Shown one piece after another: positions 1-11,393 of a stretch of 64,000 nt of DNA. Origin of the DNA: Undibacterium_A arcticum (GTDB taxonomy: Bacteria > Pseudomonadota > Gammaproteobacteria > Burkholderiales > Burkholderiaceae_D). Both the position numbers and the translations under genes were made by a program. The stretch lies in NCBI RefSeq assembly GCF_042660705.1, contig NZ_JBHSUQ010000001.1. One strand, 5' to 3'. Below the pieces are notes generated by a model. The model was not told where the DNA came from. It ran no database searches and saw only the letters and a list, made by a program, of their open reading frames with translations. Every line of letters starts with the position of its first letter. Positions within the stretch are counted from its first letter, which is position 1.

Positions 1-24
1 GATGTGATGATTGCGCACATGTAA
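1..24 (+). CDS. icd: C-terminal tail of isocitrate dehydrogenase (partial)
   Basis: The window opens in an open frame reading Asp-Val-Met-Ile-Ala-His-Met-stop, followed by a clear terminator. The E. coli NADP-isocitrate dehydrogenase ends in a similar Gly-Asp-Ala-Ile-Ile-Glu-Asn-Met. In many betaproteobacteria icd sits next to a cold-shock gene and clpS-clpA, as here. The identification rests on seven residues plus synteny, so it is tentative. Confidence 0.45.
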   Translation, partial: DVMIAHM

Positions 25-53
25 GCGACACAAGTTGGCATGTCGATGCAAGA

Positions 54-79
54 AAGCCGGGATCGCTCCCGGCTTTTTT
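54..79 (+). terminator. Rho-independent terminator after the first gene
   Basis: A perfect 9-bp stem (AAGCCGGGA / TCCCGGCTT) with a 4-nt loop TCGC is followed by a short T run. It lies 30 bp after the stop codon at the left edge and should end the upstream transcript. Confidence 0.8.
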
Positions 80-147
80 CATTGGCTGCGCCCCCTCGGA
101 TCGGTGCGGCACGAGGGAAATCCGCGTGCTGGCCGAGCTGCAGACGT

Positions 148-173
148 AAAAAAACCCCGCAAGCGGGGTTTTC
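148..173 (-). terminator. Rho-independent terminator of the cold-shock gene
   Basis: CCCCGC-AA-GCGGGG forms a compact hairpin. Read on the minus strand it is followed by a run of seven T, just downstream of the cold-shock stop codon. The plus strand also has four T after the stem, so it may act weakly in both directions. Confidence 0.8.
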
Positions 174-196
174 GCAGCACGTTCTAATCGGTTAGA

Positions 197-400
197 TTAA
201 GCGGCTTGAATGTTTGAAGCTTGCTTGCCTTTAGGGCCTTGCGTGACTTCGAACGAAACTTTTTGACCTTCTTTGAGGGTCTTGAAGCCGTTCATGTTGA
301 TTGCGGAAAAGTGGGCAAACAAATCTTCACCGCCGTCATCTGGTGTGATAAAGCCGAAACCTTTGGAATCGTTAAACCACTTGACTGTACCTGTTGCCAT
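197..400 (-). CDS. Cold-shock protein (CspA family)
   Basis: A 67-residue single OB-fold (cold-shock domain) protein that binds single-stranded nucleic acid as an RNA chaperone. The two RNA-binding motifs are intact: KGFGFI near residue 13 and DLFAHF near residue 27, with the aromatic residues present. The start was taken at the ATG giving MATGTVKWFN, the standard family N-terminus, rather than an upstream in-frame codon that would add 18 unrelated residues. A candidate promoter lies about 140 bp upstream, implying a long 5' leader as in cold-inducible csp mRNAs; cold induction itself is inference. Synteny with clpS-clpA is typical of betaproteobacteria. Confidence 0.93.
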   Translation of the reverse strand: MATGTVKWFNDSKGFGFITPDDGGEDLFAHFSAINMNGFKTLKEGQKVSFEVTQGPKGKQASNIQAA

Positions 401-540
401 AAAAGCGTCTCTCAAATAAAAACTAATCACACGAGCCATAAAAGCAAGAAGCATCGAAATGCTGCCTCTGCTTAAACTTGCCCCTTCATATCAACAAGCA
501 CCCCCACACCAAGAATCGTGTGTACTTGTTAATGAACACC

Positions 541-569
541 ATTGTTCGCGTAATAATTATCAAAGTCAA
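541..569 (-). promoter_or_regulatory. Candidate sigma-70 promoter for the cold-shock gene
   Basis: On the minus strand a TTGACT hexamer is separated by 17 bp from AACAAT. The expected start site would leave a leader of roughly 130 nt before the cold-shock ATG. The -10 match is weak, so this is a candidate only. Confidence 0.35.
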
Positions 570-745
570 GCGATTTTGTTGGCATAAAAATACATTCTTG
601 CTTATGGTCGCAAAATGCTCTATTGAATTAATGAGATGGGGCGCCATCTGCGGACAATCCAGAAAGCGCGTAATATCAAAAACAGAAATGCAAGCACGGA
701 CTTGTTCGCTGTTTGTACCGAGACAGAACACAATAGAATAGACGT

Positions 746-1050
746 ATGGTGACCAGGCAAGATAACGGAACAATCCTCGAGCGGCAGGCACAAAAGCTCA
801 AGCCGCCGTCGATGTATCTGGTAGTGCTACTGAACGATGACTACACCCCAATGGAATTCGTGGTGGCGATCATCCAGGAATATTTCAATAAAGACCGCGA
901 GACCGCAACCCAGATCATGTTGATGGTTCATCGTGACGGCAAAGGTGCATGTGGCGTGTTCCCGAAGGATATCGCGTCCACTAAAGTTGAGCTTGTATTA
1001 ACCCACGCGAGAAAAGCGGGGCATCCCCTGCAGTGTGTGATGGAGGAAGT

Positions 1051-1054
<4 letters not shown>
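746..1054 (+). CDS. clpS: ATP-dependent Clp protease adaptor ClpS
   Basis: A 102-residue adaptor that delivers N-degron substrates to ClpAP. The core LLNDDYTPMEFVV around residues 28-40 contains the conserved DDYTPMEFV substrate-pocket segment, and VHRDGKGACGVF around residues 60-72 carries the conserved His and the strand that contacts ClpA. Length is normal. The stop codon overlaps the clpA start (ATGA, 4 bp), so translation is probably coupled. No strong Shine-Dalgarno is visible before the chosen ATG. Confidence 0.96.
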
Positions 1055-3352
<2,298 letters not shown>

Positions 3353-3369
3353 GCCGATCGGAAGGCATC

Positions 3370-3408
3370 AAAAAAAGCCCGAACCACTGCGTGGTTCGGG
3401 CTTTTTTT
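3370..3408 (+). terminator. Rho-independent terminator after clpA
   Basis: A perfect 12-bp stem (AGCCCGAACCAC and its complement) with a TGC loop is flanked by A and T runs, 17 bp after the clpA stop codon. Confidence 0.92.
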
Positions 3409-3698
3409 ACACCTTAATTTTTCAATAAATGCCGGGAGTATGATTAAAATTCATGCTGCTGTCCGTGAGATACGTGCGCATCAGATCTATACGGGGGGCA
3501 GTATTCATGCCGTCGTGCTGATCAACCCCGGCGGCGTCAGCGACGCCGGTCAATCCCCGAAGACCGCTACCTGAGTGCTTGAAAATGGGATTTCCGCCTG
3601 GCCGCAGGCCTGCTTATGGTGAGCTTGCCGAAGGGCGGGAATGACCTGTCCGGCTTTATTCGCCGCCTGGCGCTACCCAACAACGAGACTGAAATACG
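3409..3698. other. Intergenic region with no firmly supported gene
   Basis: Between the clpA terminator and the convergent peptidase-like gene. A 44-codon open frame (3440-3574, plus strand) has a GGGAG just upstream of its ATG, but its product matches nothing I recognise. A second short open stretch ends at about 3702 in another frame. These could be remnants of a decayed gene or chance frames. Confidence 0.3.
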
Positions 3699-4808
3699 CT
3701 AGGGCAGCAGCGGCTTCTTTGCCACCTGCTTGGCCTTCACATCAGCCACGATCCTTTCCATCACGGTAAACCGGTACACGGTCGCCGGATGGATCGCGGT
3801 ATGGCCGTTCAGCGCGGTCGCCGGGTACTGACTCGCGAGTCGCTGCCAGAAGCTGAGCGCGCCATCGATGTAGTAGCCGCCGCGCGCCACCATGTAGAGC
3901 GACAGCGTGTCCGCCGCCGCATCGAGCTCTTGCGGCATCGCCTTGATCCCGCCCGTGCCGCCCAAGGTGCTGGTATCGGGATGGACGCGGATCAGGTTGT
4001 CGATGACGCCGCCGACGGTCGCATTCATACGCAGCTTGCTCGGATGCCCCAGTGCGTTGTGCGCCATTTCCTTCGCGATCACATAGGCCAGCTCATTGTC
4101 GGACTGGACAAACTTCATCATGCCGCGCGTGACCAGTACCCGGCCGCCATCGGCATAGCTGTTCACATAGTCGGCATTGCCAAGCTCGACGCGAAAGCCG
4201 CAGGCGCGCGTCAACGGGATGTCGAGTACCTGCTCGGCGCCACTGCGCGCTACCGTCAATTTGACGCTGGAGCGTTTGCCGACCAGAGGCGCCAGCAGGA
4301 CTGCGGCCTGGCGCTCGGCGTTCTGACCTTCCGGCAGCACCTTGTCCTCCACCTTCAGCAAACTGTCGCCGCGCCTCAGGCCCATTCGCGCGGCGCCGCT
4401 GCCGGACACGACGCTGATCACTTGCAGGCGCTCGTTGAGGCCGAACATTTGCTGCGCGGCGTTGGCAAATTCGCCGGAATACGAATACTTGTTTTTTGCG
4501 GTGAAGCCAAGCAGGTTGCGCGCCTGGCTCTTGCACAGGTCAGGATTGTTGATCAGCAACGGCGCAGCGACGCGATCGAGGCGGTCCTGCAATCCGACCA
4601 GGGCCTTCAACGCTTCCTGTTCTACGTTACTGGGTGCGGCCGGGGTCACGACTGTGGGCTGCACGGATTCCGGCACCGACCTCGGCAAGCCTGGCATGGT
4701 TTGTTGCGTCGCGCAGGCGCTCAGCAACAAGGCAATTGCAGGTCCCATCAGGCGCAGCGCTGCTGCGGATCGCTGTCGCCGGCGAATTGTCTCAGGCGTA
4801 TTGGTCAT
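3699..4808 (-). CDS. PDZ-containing M48-like lipoprotein with altered zinc ligands
   Basis: A protein of about 369 residues with an N-terminal lipoprotein signal (hydrophobic core ending in LLSAC), a PDZ-like segment around residues 130-200 and a C-terminal M48 peptidase-like region. The place where M48 enzymes carry HExxH reads AKEMAHNALGH: the first His is Lys (AAG codon). The downstream Glu-x-x-Ala-Asp ligand motif reads DAAAD, so the third ligand is Asp. Both changes suggest a non-catalytic or altered scaffold attached to a membrane from the periplasmic side. Start chosen at the ATG 6 nt after AAGG; an ATG two codons upstream is possible. It follows dut by 9 bp. Confidence 0.75.
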   Translation of the reverse strand: MTNTPETIRRRQRSAAALRLMGPAIALLLSACATQQTMPGLPRSVPESVQPTVVTPAAPSNVEQEALKALVGLQDRLDRVAAPLLINNPDLCKSQARNLLGFTAKNKYSYSGEFANAAQQMFGLNERLQVISVVSGSGAARMGLRRGDSLLKVEDKVLPEGQNAERQAAVLLAPLVGKRSSVKLTVARSGAEQVLDIPLTRACGFRVELGNADYVNSYADGGRVLVTRGMMKFVQSDNELAYVIAKEMAHNALGHPSKLRMNATVGGVIDNLIRVHPDTSTLGGTGGIKAMPQELDAAADTLSLYMVARGGYYIDGALSFWQRLASQYPATALNGHTAIHPATVYRFTVMERIVADVKAKQVAKKPLLP

Positions 4809-4817
4809 AACCATCCT

Positions 4818-5267
4818 TTAGTGCTTGCCAGTGCTGCCAAAACCGCCGGCACCGCGATCGCTGCTGTCGAACTCGTCGACCACATTGAAACCTACCTGCA
4901 GTACCGGCACGATGATCAATTGCGCCAGGCGCTCCATCGGATTCAAGGTGAAGGCGGTCTGGCCGCGGTTCCAGGTCGAGACCATCAGCTCGCCCTGGTA
5001 ATCGGAGTCGATCAGGCCGACCAGATTGCCCAGCACGATGCCGTGTTTGTGGCCCAGTCCGCTGCGCGGCAGGATCATCGCCGCATAGCCGGGATTGGCG
5101 ATGTGGATCGCCAGCCCGGTCGGAATCAGGTGGGTCGTGCCCGGCTCGATGGTGAGCGGGGCATCGAGGCAGGCGCGCAAGTCCAGGCCGGCACTGCCAG
5201 CGGTGGCGTGGGTCGGCATCTGGTCCTTCATGCGCGGATCGAGAATCTTGACGTCGATAGTTTTCAT
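4818..5267 (-). CDS. dut: Deoxyuridine 5'-triphosphate nucleotidohydrolase (dUTPase)
   Basis: A 149-residue trimeric dUTPase converting dUTP to dUMP and diphosphate, which limits uracil in DNA and feeds dTMP synthesis. All five family motifs are visible: AGSAGLDLRA, PRSGLG, GLIDSDYQGEL with the catalytic Asp, a motif-4 segment around RLAQLI, and the C-terminal RGAGGFGSTG arm. It lies 69 bp after coaBC on the same strand, a common pairing in proteobacteria. Confidence 0.97.
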   Translation of the reverse strand: MKTIDVKILDPRMKDQMPTHATAGSAGLDLRACLDAPLTIEPGTTHLIPTGLAIHIANPGYAAMILPRSGLGHKHGIVLGNLVGLIDSDYQGELMVSTWNRGQTAFTLNPMERLAQLIIVPVLQVGFNVVDEFDSSDRGAGGFGSTGKH

Positions 5268-5336
5268 GGTGATACGATTTTCATGGTGAAGGGGAGCGCG
5301 ACGCTGCCCGATTTAGTGGCTGATTTAGCGGCCGTC

Positions 5337-6527
5337 TCAGAGGCGGGCGGCGATGTTGGCGATCAACTGCCGCGCCAGCGCCTGCTTGCCGGCGCGCGGC
5401 AGTTCGATATGGCCATTGTCGTCGAATAGCACCAGCACATTGTCGTCTTGGCCGAAGGTCTGGTGGCCTATATTGCCGACCAGCAGCGGGATGTTCTTGT
5501 TCTTGCGTTTTTCGGCGCCGTGCTGCAACAGGTTTTCCGATTCCGCCGCGAAGCCGACGCAGTACGGCCGGTTCGGCAGCGCCGCGACCGTCGCCAGGAT
5601 GTCGGGATTGTGCTCGAACTGCAGCTTGGGCATGCCGTCGCCGCTGCTTTTCTTCAGTTTCTGCGCGCTGGCATTGGCGATACGCCAGTCGGCGACCGCC
5701 GCCACGGCGATAAAGATATCCTGGCCGCCGACATGCGATAGAACCACATCGTGCATTTGCTGTGCGGTCTGGACGTTGATGCGCTGCACGTCGTATGGGC
5801 TGTCCAGCGCGGTGGGGCCGGACACCAGCGTGACGGCGGCGCCAGCTTCGCGCGCGGCGCGCGCCAGCGCGTACCCCATCTTGCCGGACGACAGGTTGGT
5901 CATGCCGCGCACCGGATCGATCGGCTCGAAAGTCGGGCCGGCCGTGATCAGCACGCGCTTGCCGGCTAGCAGCTTGGGCTGGAACGCGGCGATCACTTCC
6001 TCCAGCAATTGCTGCGGTTCCAGCATTCGGCCCATGCCGGTTTCGCCGCAGGCCTGATCGCCGGCCTCGGGACCGAGAATGCCGATTCCATCCTGCGCCA
6101 GTTGCGCGACGTTGCGTTGGGTGGCGGCGTTTTGCCACATTTCGACGTTCATCGCCGGTGCCACCAGCAGCGGCAGCGCATGCGAGCGCGCGACGCATAA
6201 CGTCGACAGCAGATCGTCGCAGGCGCCGTGCGCCAGTTTGAAGATGAAGTCGGCCGAGCAAGGCGCGATCACGATCGCGTCGGCGCCGCGTGTCAGGTCA
6301 ATGTGCGGCATGTTGTTGGCGATGCGCGCATCCCATTGATCGGTGTAGACGGTATTGCCGGACAGTGCCTGCATTGTTACCGGCGTGATGAATTGGGTCG
6401 CCGCGCTGGTCATGACGACCTGCACCGAGGCGCCGGCCTTCGTGAGCGCGCGCGTGAATTCGGCGGCTTTGTAACAGGCGATGCCGCCGGTCAGGCCCAA
6501 CACGATTTTCTTACCAGCCAGATCCAT
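5337..6527 (-). CDS. coaBC: Bifunctional phosphopantothenoylcysteine decarboxylase/synthetase (CoaBC)
   Basis: Catalyses two steps of coenzyme A synthesis: CTP-dependent joining of 4'-phosphopantothenate with cysteine and FMN-dependent decarboxylation of the product. The N-terminal CoaC flavoprotein half shows LGLTGGIACYKAAE, the active-site His in PHIDLTR and the PAMNVEMW signature. The C-terminal CoaB half starts near residue 185 with VLITAGPTFEPIDPVRG and continues with NLSSGKMGYALA. The start is the ATG preceded by AGGAG with good spacing; an in-frame codon 12 residues upstream lacks this. About 396 residues, a normal length. Confidence 0.96.
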   Translation of the reverse strand: MDLAGKKIVLGLTGGIACYKAAEFTRALTKAGASVQVVMTSAATQFITPVTMQALSGNTVYTDQWDARIANNMPHIDLTRGADAIVIAPCSADFIFKLAHGACDDLLSTLCVARSHALPLLVAPAMNVEMWQNAATQRNVAQLAQDGIGILGPEAGDQACGETGMGRMLEPQQLLEEVIAAFQPKLLAGKRVLITAGPTFEPIDPVRGMTNLSSGKMGYALARAAREAGAAVTLVSGPTALDSPYDVQRINVQTAQQMHDVVLSHVGGQDIFIAVAAVADWRIANASAQKLKKSSGDGMPKLQFEHNPDILATVAALPNRPYCVGFAAESENLLQHGAEKRKNKNIPLLVGNIGHQTFGQDDNVLVLFDDNGHIELPRAGKQALARQLIANIAARL

Positions 6528-6674
6528 GCAGACTCCTGTGGTGGTTGAATGATGGTGCGGCAAGGCCGCACTTTCGACAAGTTACACTATCAGTTAGGGG
6601 GTATGTATTAAATTACCAAGAAATATATTCGAAATACGATCTTCGACGAAGGAGTATATGGCTGGAGCCTGACG

Positions 6675-7174
6675 TTATTTATTGACGCGGCGCAACTCAT
6701 CCAGCACGAACAGCACGGCGCCGAGGCTGATCGCACTATCGGCGATATTAAAGGCCGGAAATGCCAGCTGCGTGCATAAAAATCCAGAAAATCGATGACG
6801 TGACCATACGCCACCCGGTCGATCAGATTGCCGATTGCGCCACCGAGTATCATTGCCAGGGCCCAGCAAAACAGGGACTTGCCGGCGTGGCGCTTGAGCA
6901 AATACATAATGAACAGTGCGGCCACAACGCTGATCGCGGTCAATAAATAACGCTGCCAACCACCTTCCGCCGCCAGAAAGCTGAACGCGGCGCCTTTGTT
7001 ATACACCAGCACCAGGTTGAAAAACGACGTGACCGGATGCGATTCGCCATAGCTGAACAGCCGGGTGATCGTGATTTTACTCAACTGGTCGAGCAGAATC
7101 ACGATCGCGGCGATGCCGAGCCAAGGTGCGATGCCGTGATTGCTCTTGTTGATCAATTTATTTTTATTGGCCAT
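6675..7174 (-). CDS. lspA: Lipoprotein signal peptidase LspA (one frameshift)
   Basis: Inner-membrane aspartic protease that removes signal peptides from diacylglyceryl-prolipoproteins. About four hydrophobic segments are visible. Conserved blocks VYNKGAAFSF and GGAIGNLIDRVAYGHVIDF (first catalytic Asp) read in one frame. The block AFNIADSAISLGAVL (second catalytic Asp) is in the next frame. The join is near 6755, where TGGCATTTCCGGCC lacks one base, probably a C of a CCC run. Because LspA is normally essential, a sequence error is more likely than a real mutation. Located directly downstream of ileS, the classical arrangement. Confidence 0.93.
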
Positions 7175-7297
7175 GTTCAAATATTGTTGGTGTTGCGTGA
7201 CGCCGCGTGACGAGCGGTGATTCTACCGGTCATGGGAAGAGTGCCGCCATGTCGTTGCGTTTTGTTACGATCGCTGCGGCATGACGGCAGGGCCGGA

Positions 7298-10201
7298 TCA
7301 GGCATGCTGGCGCTGTTCGCCGCCGCCAAACAGATTTTCCACACAGCGCCCACAGATGCCGGGGTGTTCCGCGTGCGTGCCGACGTCGGCCCGGTAGTGC
7401 CAGCAGCGTTCGCACTTCACACCGGTGGACGGCGTGACGGTCACACCTTCGTCCACCTCGCTGACAACTTCGAGTACGCTGGCCTGCGAGGTAATCATCA
7501 CGAACTTCAGCTCGTCGCCGAGGCCATTGAGCAACGCGAATTTGGCGCCGCTGGCCTTGATGGTCAGTTCTGCCTGCAGCGATGAACCGATGCCGCCGGC
7601 GACCCGCGCTTCTTCCAGCTGTTTGGTGACATCGGCGCGCACCGACCGCAATTGCGTAAATTTCTCGAGCAGGGCCGTGCTGTCGGAAATCTCAGGCAAG
7701 GCGTAATACGTTTGCGTGAAAATCGTCTCGTCGCTGTCTGCATAGGCGCGTTGGCTTGCGAAGATGGCCCACGCTTCTTCGGCGGTGAACGACAAGGTCG
7801 GCGCCATCACCCGCAGCAGTGCCTGCGTGATATGCCACAGCGCGGTCTGCGCCGAACGGCGCGCCTTCGATGCGATACCGCCGGTGTACAGACGGTCCTT
7901 CAGGATGTCGAGGTAGAAGCCGCCCAGGTCTTCCGAACAATACGATTGCAGCTTGGCGACCACCGGATGGAATTCGAAAGCTTGGTAATGCTGCAAAATA
8001 TCAGCTTGTAACGCTGCCATGCTGGCGATGGCATAGCGGTCGATTTCCAGCAGTTCGGTGACCGGCACTGCATCCTTGGCCGGATCGAAATCGGAGGTAT
8101 TGGCCAGCAGGAAGCGCAGCGTGTTGCGAATCCGACGATACGATTCCGTCACGCGTTTTAAGATCTCGTCCGAGATCGAGAGTTCGCCCGAGTAATCGGT
8201 TGACGCCACCCACAACCGCAGGATGTCGGCGCCGAGCGTGTCCGACACCTTCTGCGGCGCGACCACATTGCCCTTCGACTTCGACATTTTCTTGCCTTCG
8301 CCGTCGACCACGAAACCGTGCGTCAGCAGCGCCCTGTATGGTGCGCGGCCATTCAACATGGCCGAGGTCAGGAGCGACGAATGGAACCAGCCACGATGCT
8401 GATCCGAGCCTTCCAGATACAGGTCGGCCGGGAAGTGCGATTGCGCCGCATGCGAGCCCTTGCCCTGCGACCCGCCTAGCACGGTCTGATGCGTGGTGCC
8501 GGAGTCGAACCAGACGTCGAGCGTGTCCTTGTTCTTCAGGTACTGATCGGCCTCGTCACCGAGCAAGTCCTTCGGATCGAGTGCCTGCCAGGCTTCGATG
8601 CCATGCCGCTCGACGCGCTGGGCAATCTGCTCCAGCAGTTCCGGTGTGCGTGGATGCAATTCACCGCTTTCCTTGTGCACAAAAAACGCCATCGGCACCC
8701 CCCATTGACGCTGCCGCGACAGCGTCCAGTCGGGCCGATTCGCAATCATGCCGTGCAGGCGCGCCTTGCCCCATGCCGGGAAAAAGGCGGTTTCATCGAT
8801 CGCCTTCAACGCGGTGGTGCGCAGGCTTGGGCCACCATCGTTGGGCGCCTGGTCCATGCTGGCGAACCACTGCGAGGTGGCGCGGTAGATGATCGGCGTC
8901 TTGTGGCGCCAGCAGTGCATATAGCTGTGTTCCGACATCTGGAACTTGAACAGCGAGCCGGCTTCTTCGAGCTTGCCGCAAATCGGCTTCGATGCTTCCC
9001 AGATCGTCATGCCGCCGAAGAACGGCAGCCACGACGCAAAGCGGCCGTCGCCCATCACCGGGTTCAGGATCGCATCGTCCTTCATGCCATGCGATTTGCA
9101 GGAAATGAAGTCGTCGACGCCATAGGCCGGCGCCGAGTGCACGATACCGGTGCCGGTGTCGAGCGTCACATAGTCGCCCAGATAGACCGGCGACAGTCGG
9201 TCGTAGCCCGGATCGAGGTCGGCGAATGGATGCTTGAAATTAATCAGGGACAATGCCTCGCCCTTGCAGGTGGCGATGACCTTGCCGGCCAAGCCGTAGC
9301 GTTGCAGGCAGGGCTCGACCAGGTCCTTGGCCAGGATCAGCAGCATCGGCGCGCCGTTGCGCACCGATTCGACCAGCGCATAGTCAAATTCCGGGTGCAC
9401 ATTGAGTGCCTGATTCGACGGAATGGTCCACGGCGTGGTGGTCCAGATCACGCAGAAACCGGCATCGGTCGGTAGCTTGCTCAGGCCGAACGCCGTCGCT
9501 AGTTTGTCCGGTTCGGCAAACGGGAAGCCGACGTCGATTTCCGGATCGCGCTTGTCCATGTATTCGACCTCGGCCTCAGCCAGTGCCGAGCCGCAATCGA
9601 AGCACCAGTTGACCGGCTTCAAGCCGCGATAGACATAACCCTTTTCCAGGATCGTGCCGAGCGCGCGAATTTCATCGGCCTCATTGCGGAAATCCATGGT
9701 CTTGTACGGATTGTCCCATTCACCGAGGACGCCGAGCCGGATGAAATCCTTCTTCTGGCGCTCGATCTGTTCGGTCGCATAGGCGCGCGCCTTGGCCTGC
9801 ACTTCGGTCACCGGCAGATTCTTGCCGTACAGTTTTTCGATCTGGATCTCGATCGGCATGCCGTGGCAATCCCAGCCCGGCACGTATTGCGCATCGAAGC
9901 CCGCCATATTGCGGGCCTTGACGATCATGTCCTTCAGGATCTTGTTGACCGCGTGACCGATATGGATGTCGCCGTTCGCATATGGCGGGCCATCGTGCAG
10001 GATGAATTTGGGCCGGCTCTTCGACGCATTGCGGATGCGCTGGTAGATTTTTTTGTCCTGCCATTGCTGGACCCATTGCGGCTCGCGTTTGGCGAGGTCG
10101 CCGCGCATCGGGAACGGGGTTTCGGTCATGTTGACCGGATATTTGCTGGGCGACTTGGCGCCGGACTTGGGCGCTGGCTTGCCTGGATTATTTTCTGACA
10201 T
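7298..10201 (-). CDS. ileS: Isoleucyl-tRNA synthetase
   Basis: Class I synthetase of 967 residues that charges tRNA-Ile and edits misactivated valine. The HIGH-type motif is in GDIHIGHAVNKILKD (about residue 70), the KMSKS loop in KKMSKSKGN (about residue 620), and the C-terminal zinc site is formed by two Cys pairs in CERCWHY and CGRCVENL. The reading frame is uninterrupted over 2.9 kb. The ATG at 10201 was chosen over a TTG two codons upstream. It precedes lspA by 123 bp. Confidence 0.98.
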   Translation of the reverse strand: MSENNPGKPAPKSGAKSPSKYPVNMTETPFPMRGDLAKREPQWVQQWQDKKIYQRIRNASKSRPKFILHDGPPYANGDIHIGHAVNKILKDMIVKARNMAGFDAQYVPGWDCHGMPIEIQIEKLYGKNLPVTEVQAKARAYATEQIERQKKDFIRLGVLGEWDNPYKTMDFRNEADEIRALGTILEKGYVYRGLKPVNWCFDCGSALAEAEVEYMDKRDPEIDVGFPFAEPDKLATAFGLSKLPTDAGFCVIWTTTPWTIPSNQALNVHPEFDYALVESVRNGAPMLLILAKDLVEPCLQRYGLAGKVIATCKGEALSLINFKHPFADLDPGYDRLSPVYLGDYVTLDTGTGIVHSAPAYGVDDFISCKSHGMKDDAILNPVMGDGRFASWLPFFGGMTIWEASKPICGKLEEAGSLFKFQMSEHSYMHCWRHKTPIIYRATSQWFASMDQAPNDGGPSLRTTALKAIDETAFFPAWGKARLHGMIANRPDWTLSRQRQWGVPMAFFVHKESGELHPRTPELLEQIAQRVERHGIEAWQALDPKDLLGDEADQYLKNKDTLDVWFDSGTTHQTVLGGSQGKGSHAAQSHFPADLYLEGSDQHRGWFHSSLLTSAMLNGRAPYRALLTHGFVVDGEGKKMSKSKGNVVAPQKVSDTLGADILRLWVASTDYSGELSISDEILKRVTESYRRIRNTLRFLLANTSDFDPAKDAVPVTELLEIDRYAIASMAALQADILQHYQAFEFHPVVAKLQSYCSEDLGGFYLDILKDRLYTGGIASKARRSAQTALWHITQALLRVMAPTLSFTAEEAWAIFASQRAYADSDETIFTQTYYALPEISDSTALLEKFTQLRSVRADVTKQLEEARVAGGIGSSLQAELTIKASGAKFALLNGLGDELKFVMITSQASVLEVVSEVDEGVTVTPSTGVKCERCWHYRADVGTHAEHPGICGRCVENLFGGGEQRQHA

Positions 10202-10278
10202 GTTCAATCTTCAAGGGTGTTGGTTCGGTCTGGCGCGAGCTTCGATGGTCGCTGGCGCTTCGTTCTGAATCCGGCTCG

Positions 10279-11255
10279 TCAAATTCGGTCGGTGGCGGTG
10301 ATCGCGGCGCCGGTTGATTGCCCGAAGTAGGCGCGGGCCTGCTCCGCATCCTGTGCAATGGCTGCGGTCAGCGTCGGCAGGTCGATAAACTTTTCTTCGT
10401 CACGCAGTTTCTTCAGGAATTCGACCCGGATCAATTTGCCGTAGCTGTGCTCCGCATAATCGAACACGTGGGTTTCCAGCAGCACACGGCCACTGTCGTC
10501 GACGGTGGGCCGTACGCCGATACTGGCGACGCCGGGCAAAGGCCGCTCGGCCAGTCCGTGTACCTGAACCACGAAGATGCCGGCCAGCGCCGGGTGTTTG
10601 TGGGCCACCCGCAGATTCAGGGTCGGGAAACCGATGCTGCGTCCCAGCTTCTGGCCGTGCACGACGTGACCCGAAATTGTATAAGGATGCCCGAGCAGCT
10701 CGGCCGCATGGCTGAAATTGCCTTCGAGCAGCGCCGATCGCACCTCGGACGATGAAATGCGCACCGCGCCGTTCATCACGGCCGGCAGCGTCTCGACCTG
10801 AAATCCGTAGCGCGCGCCGGCCTCGACCAGCATTGCAATATCGCCGGCGCGCCTGGCGCCATAGCGGAAGTCCTCGCCTACCATCAGCCATTTGACATGC
10901 AATCCTTGCACCAGGATTTTTCAATGAATTCCTGCGGCGAGAGCGCGGCAAAGTGGGTGCTGAAATGTTCGACAATCACGCGATCCGCGCCAGCCTTGGC
11001 CAGCGATTGCAACTTGTCACGCAAATTGGCGATCCGGGTCGGCGCGCGGGAAGGGGTGCCGGCGAGCTGGGCGAAAAATTCGCGCGGGTGCGGTTCAAAC
11101 GTCATCACCGCGGCATCGAGCCCCAAGCGCGTGGCGGCGGCGCGCACGTTGGCGAGCAGAGCCTGATGGCCGCGATGCACGCCGTCAAAGTTGCCGATTG
11201 CCAGCGCACACGGAGAGCGCGCTTCGGCGTTCGGTATCCCACGAAATACCTTCAT
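10279..11255 (-). CDS. ribF: Bifunctional riboflavin kinase/FMN adenylyltransferase RibF (one frameshift)
   Basis: Makes FMN and FAD from riboflavin. The N-terminal nucleotidyltransferase half has IGNFDGVHRGHQALL and MTFEPHPREFF. The C-terminal kinase half has GRSIGFPTLNL and GVASIGVRPTVD, with a Glu-Thr-His segment typical of the family. The frame breaks at about 10915: the minus strand reads GAAAAATCC where the family pattern (FIEKILVQGLHVKWLMVGEDFRYG when repaired) needs one more A. Loss of a homopolymer base is the likely cause. About 325 residues when repaired. It sits just upstream of ileS as in other betaproteobacteria. Confidence 0.93.
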
Positions 11256-11393
11256 AGAGGTCGAGTCAAGAATATGCTGCAAAACATTAGATTATAAGGC
11301 TTTTTAGACTGTTTCCCGTGGTTTCGCCCGGCCAAAGAAAAACTGCCCTGTGCGCAGCGCGCAGAGGGCAGTTGGTACGGCACGATCGACGTC

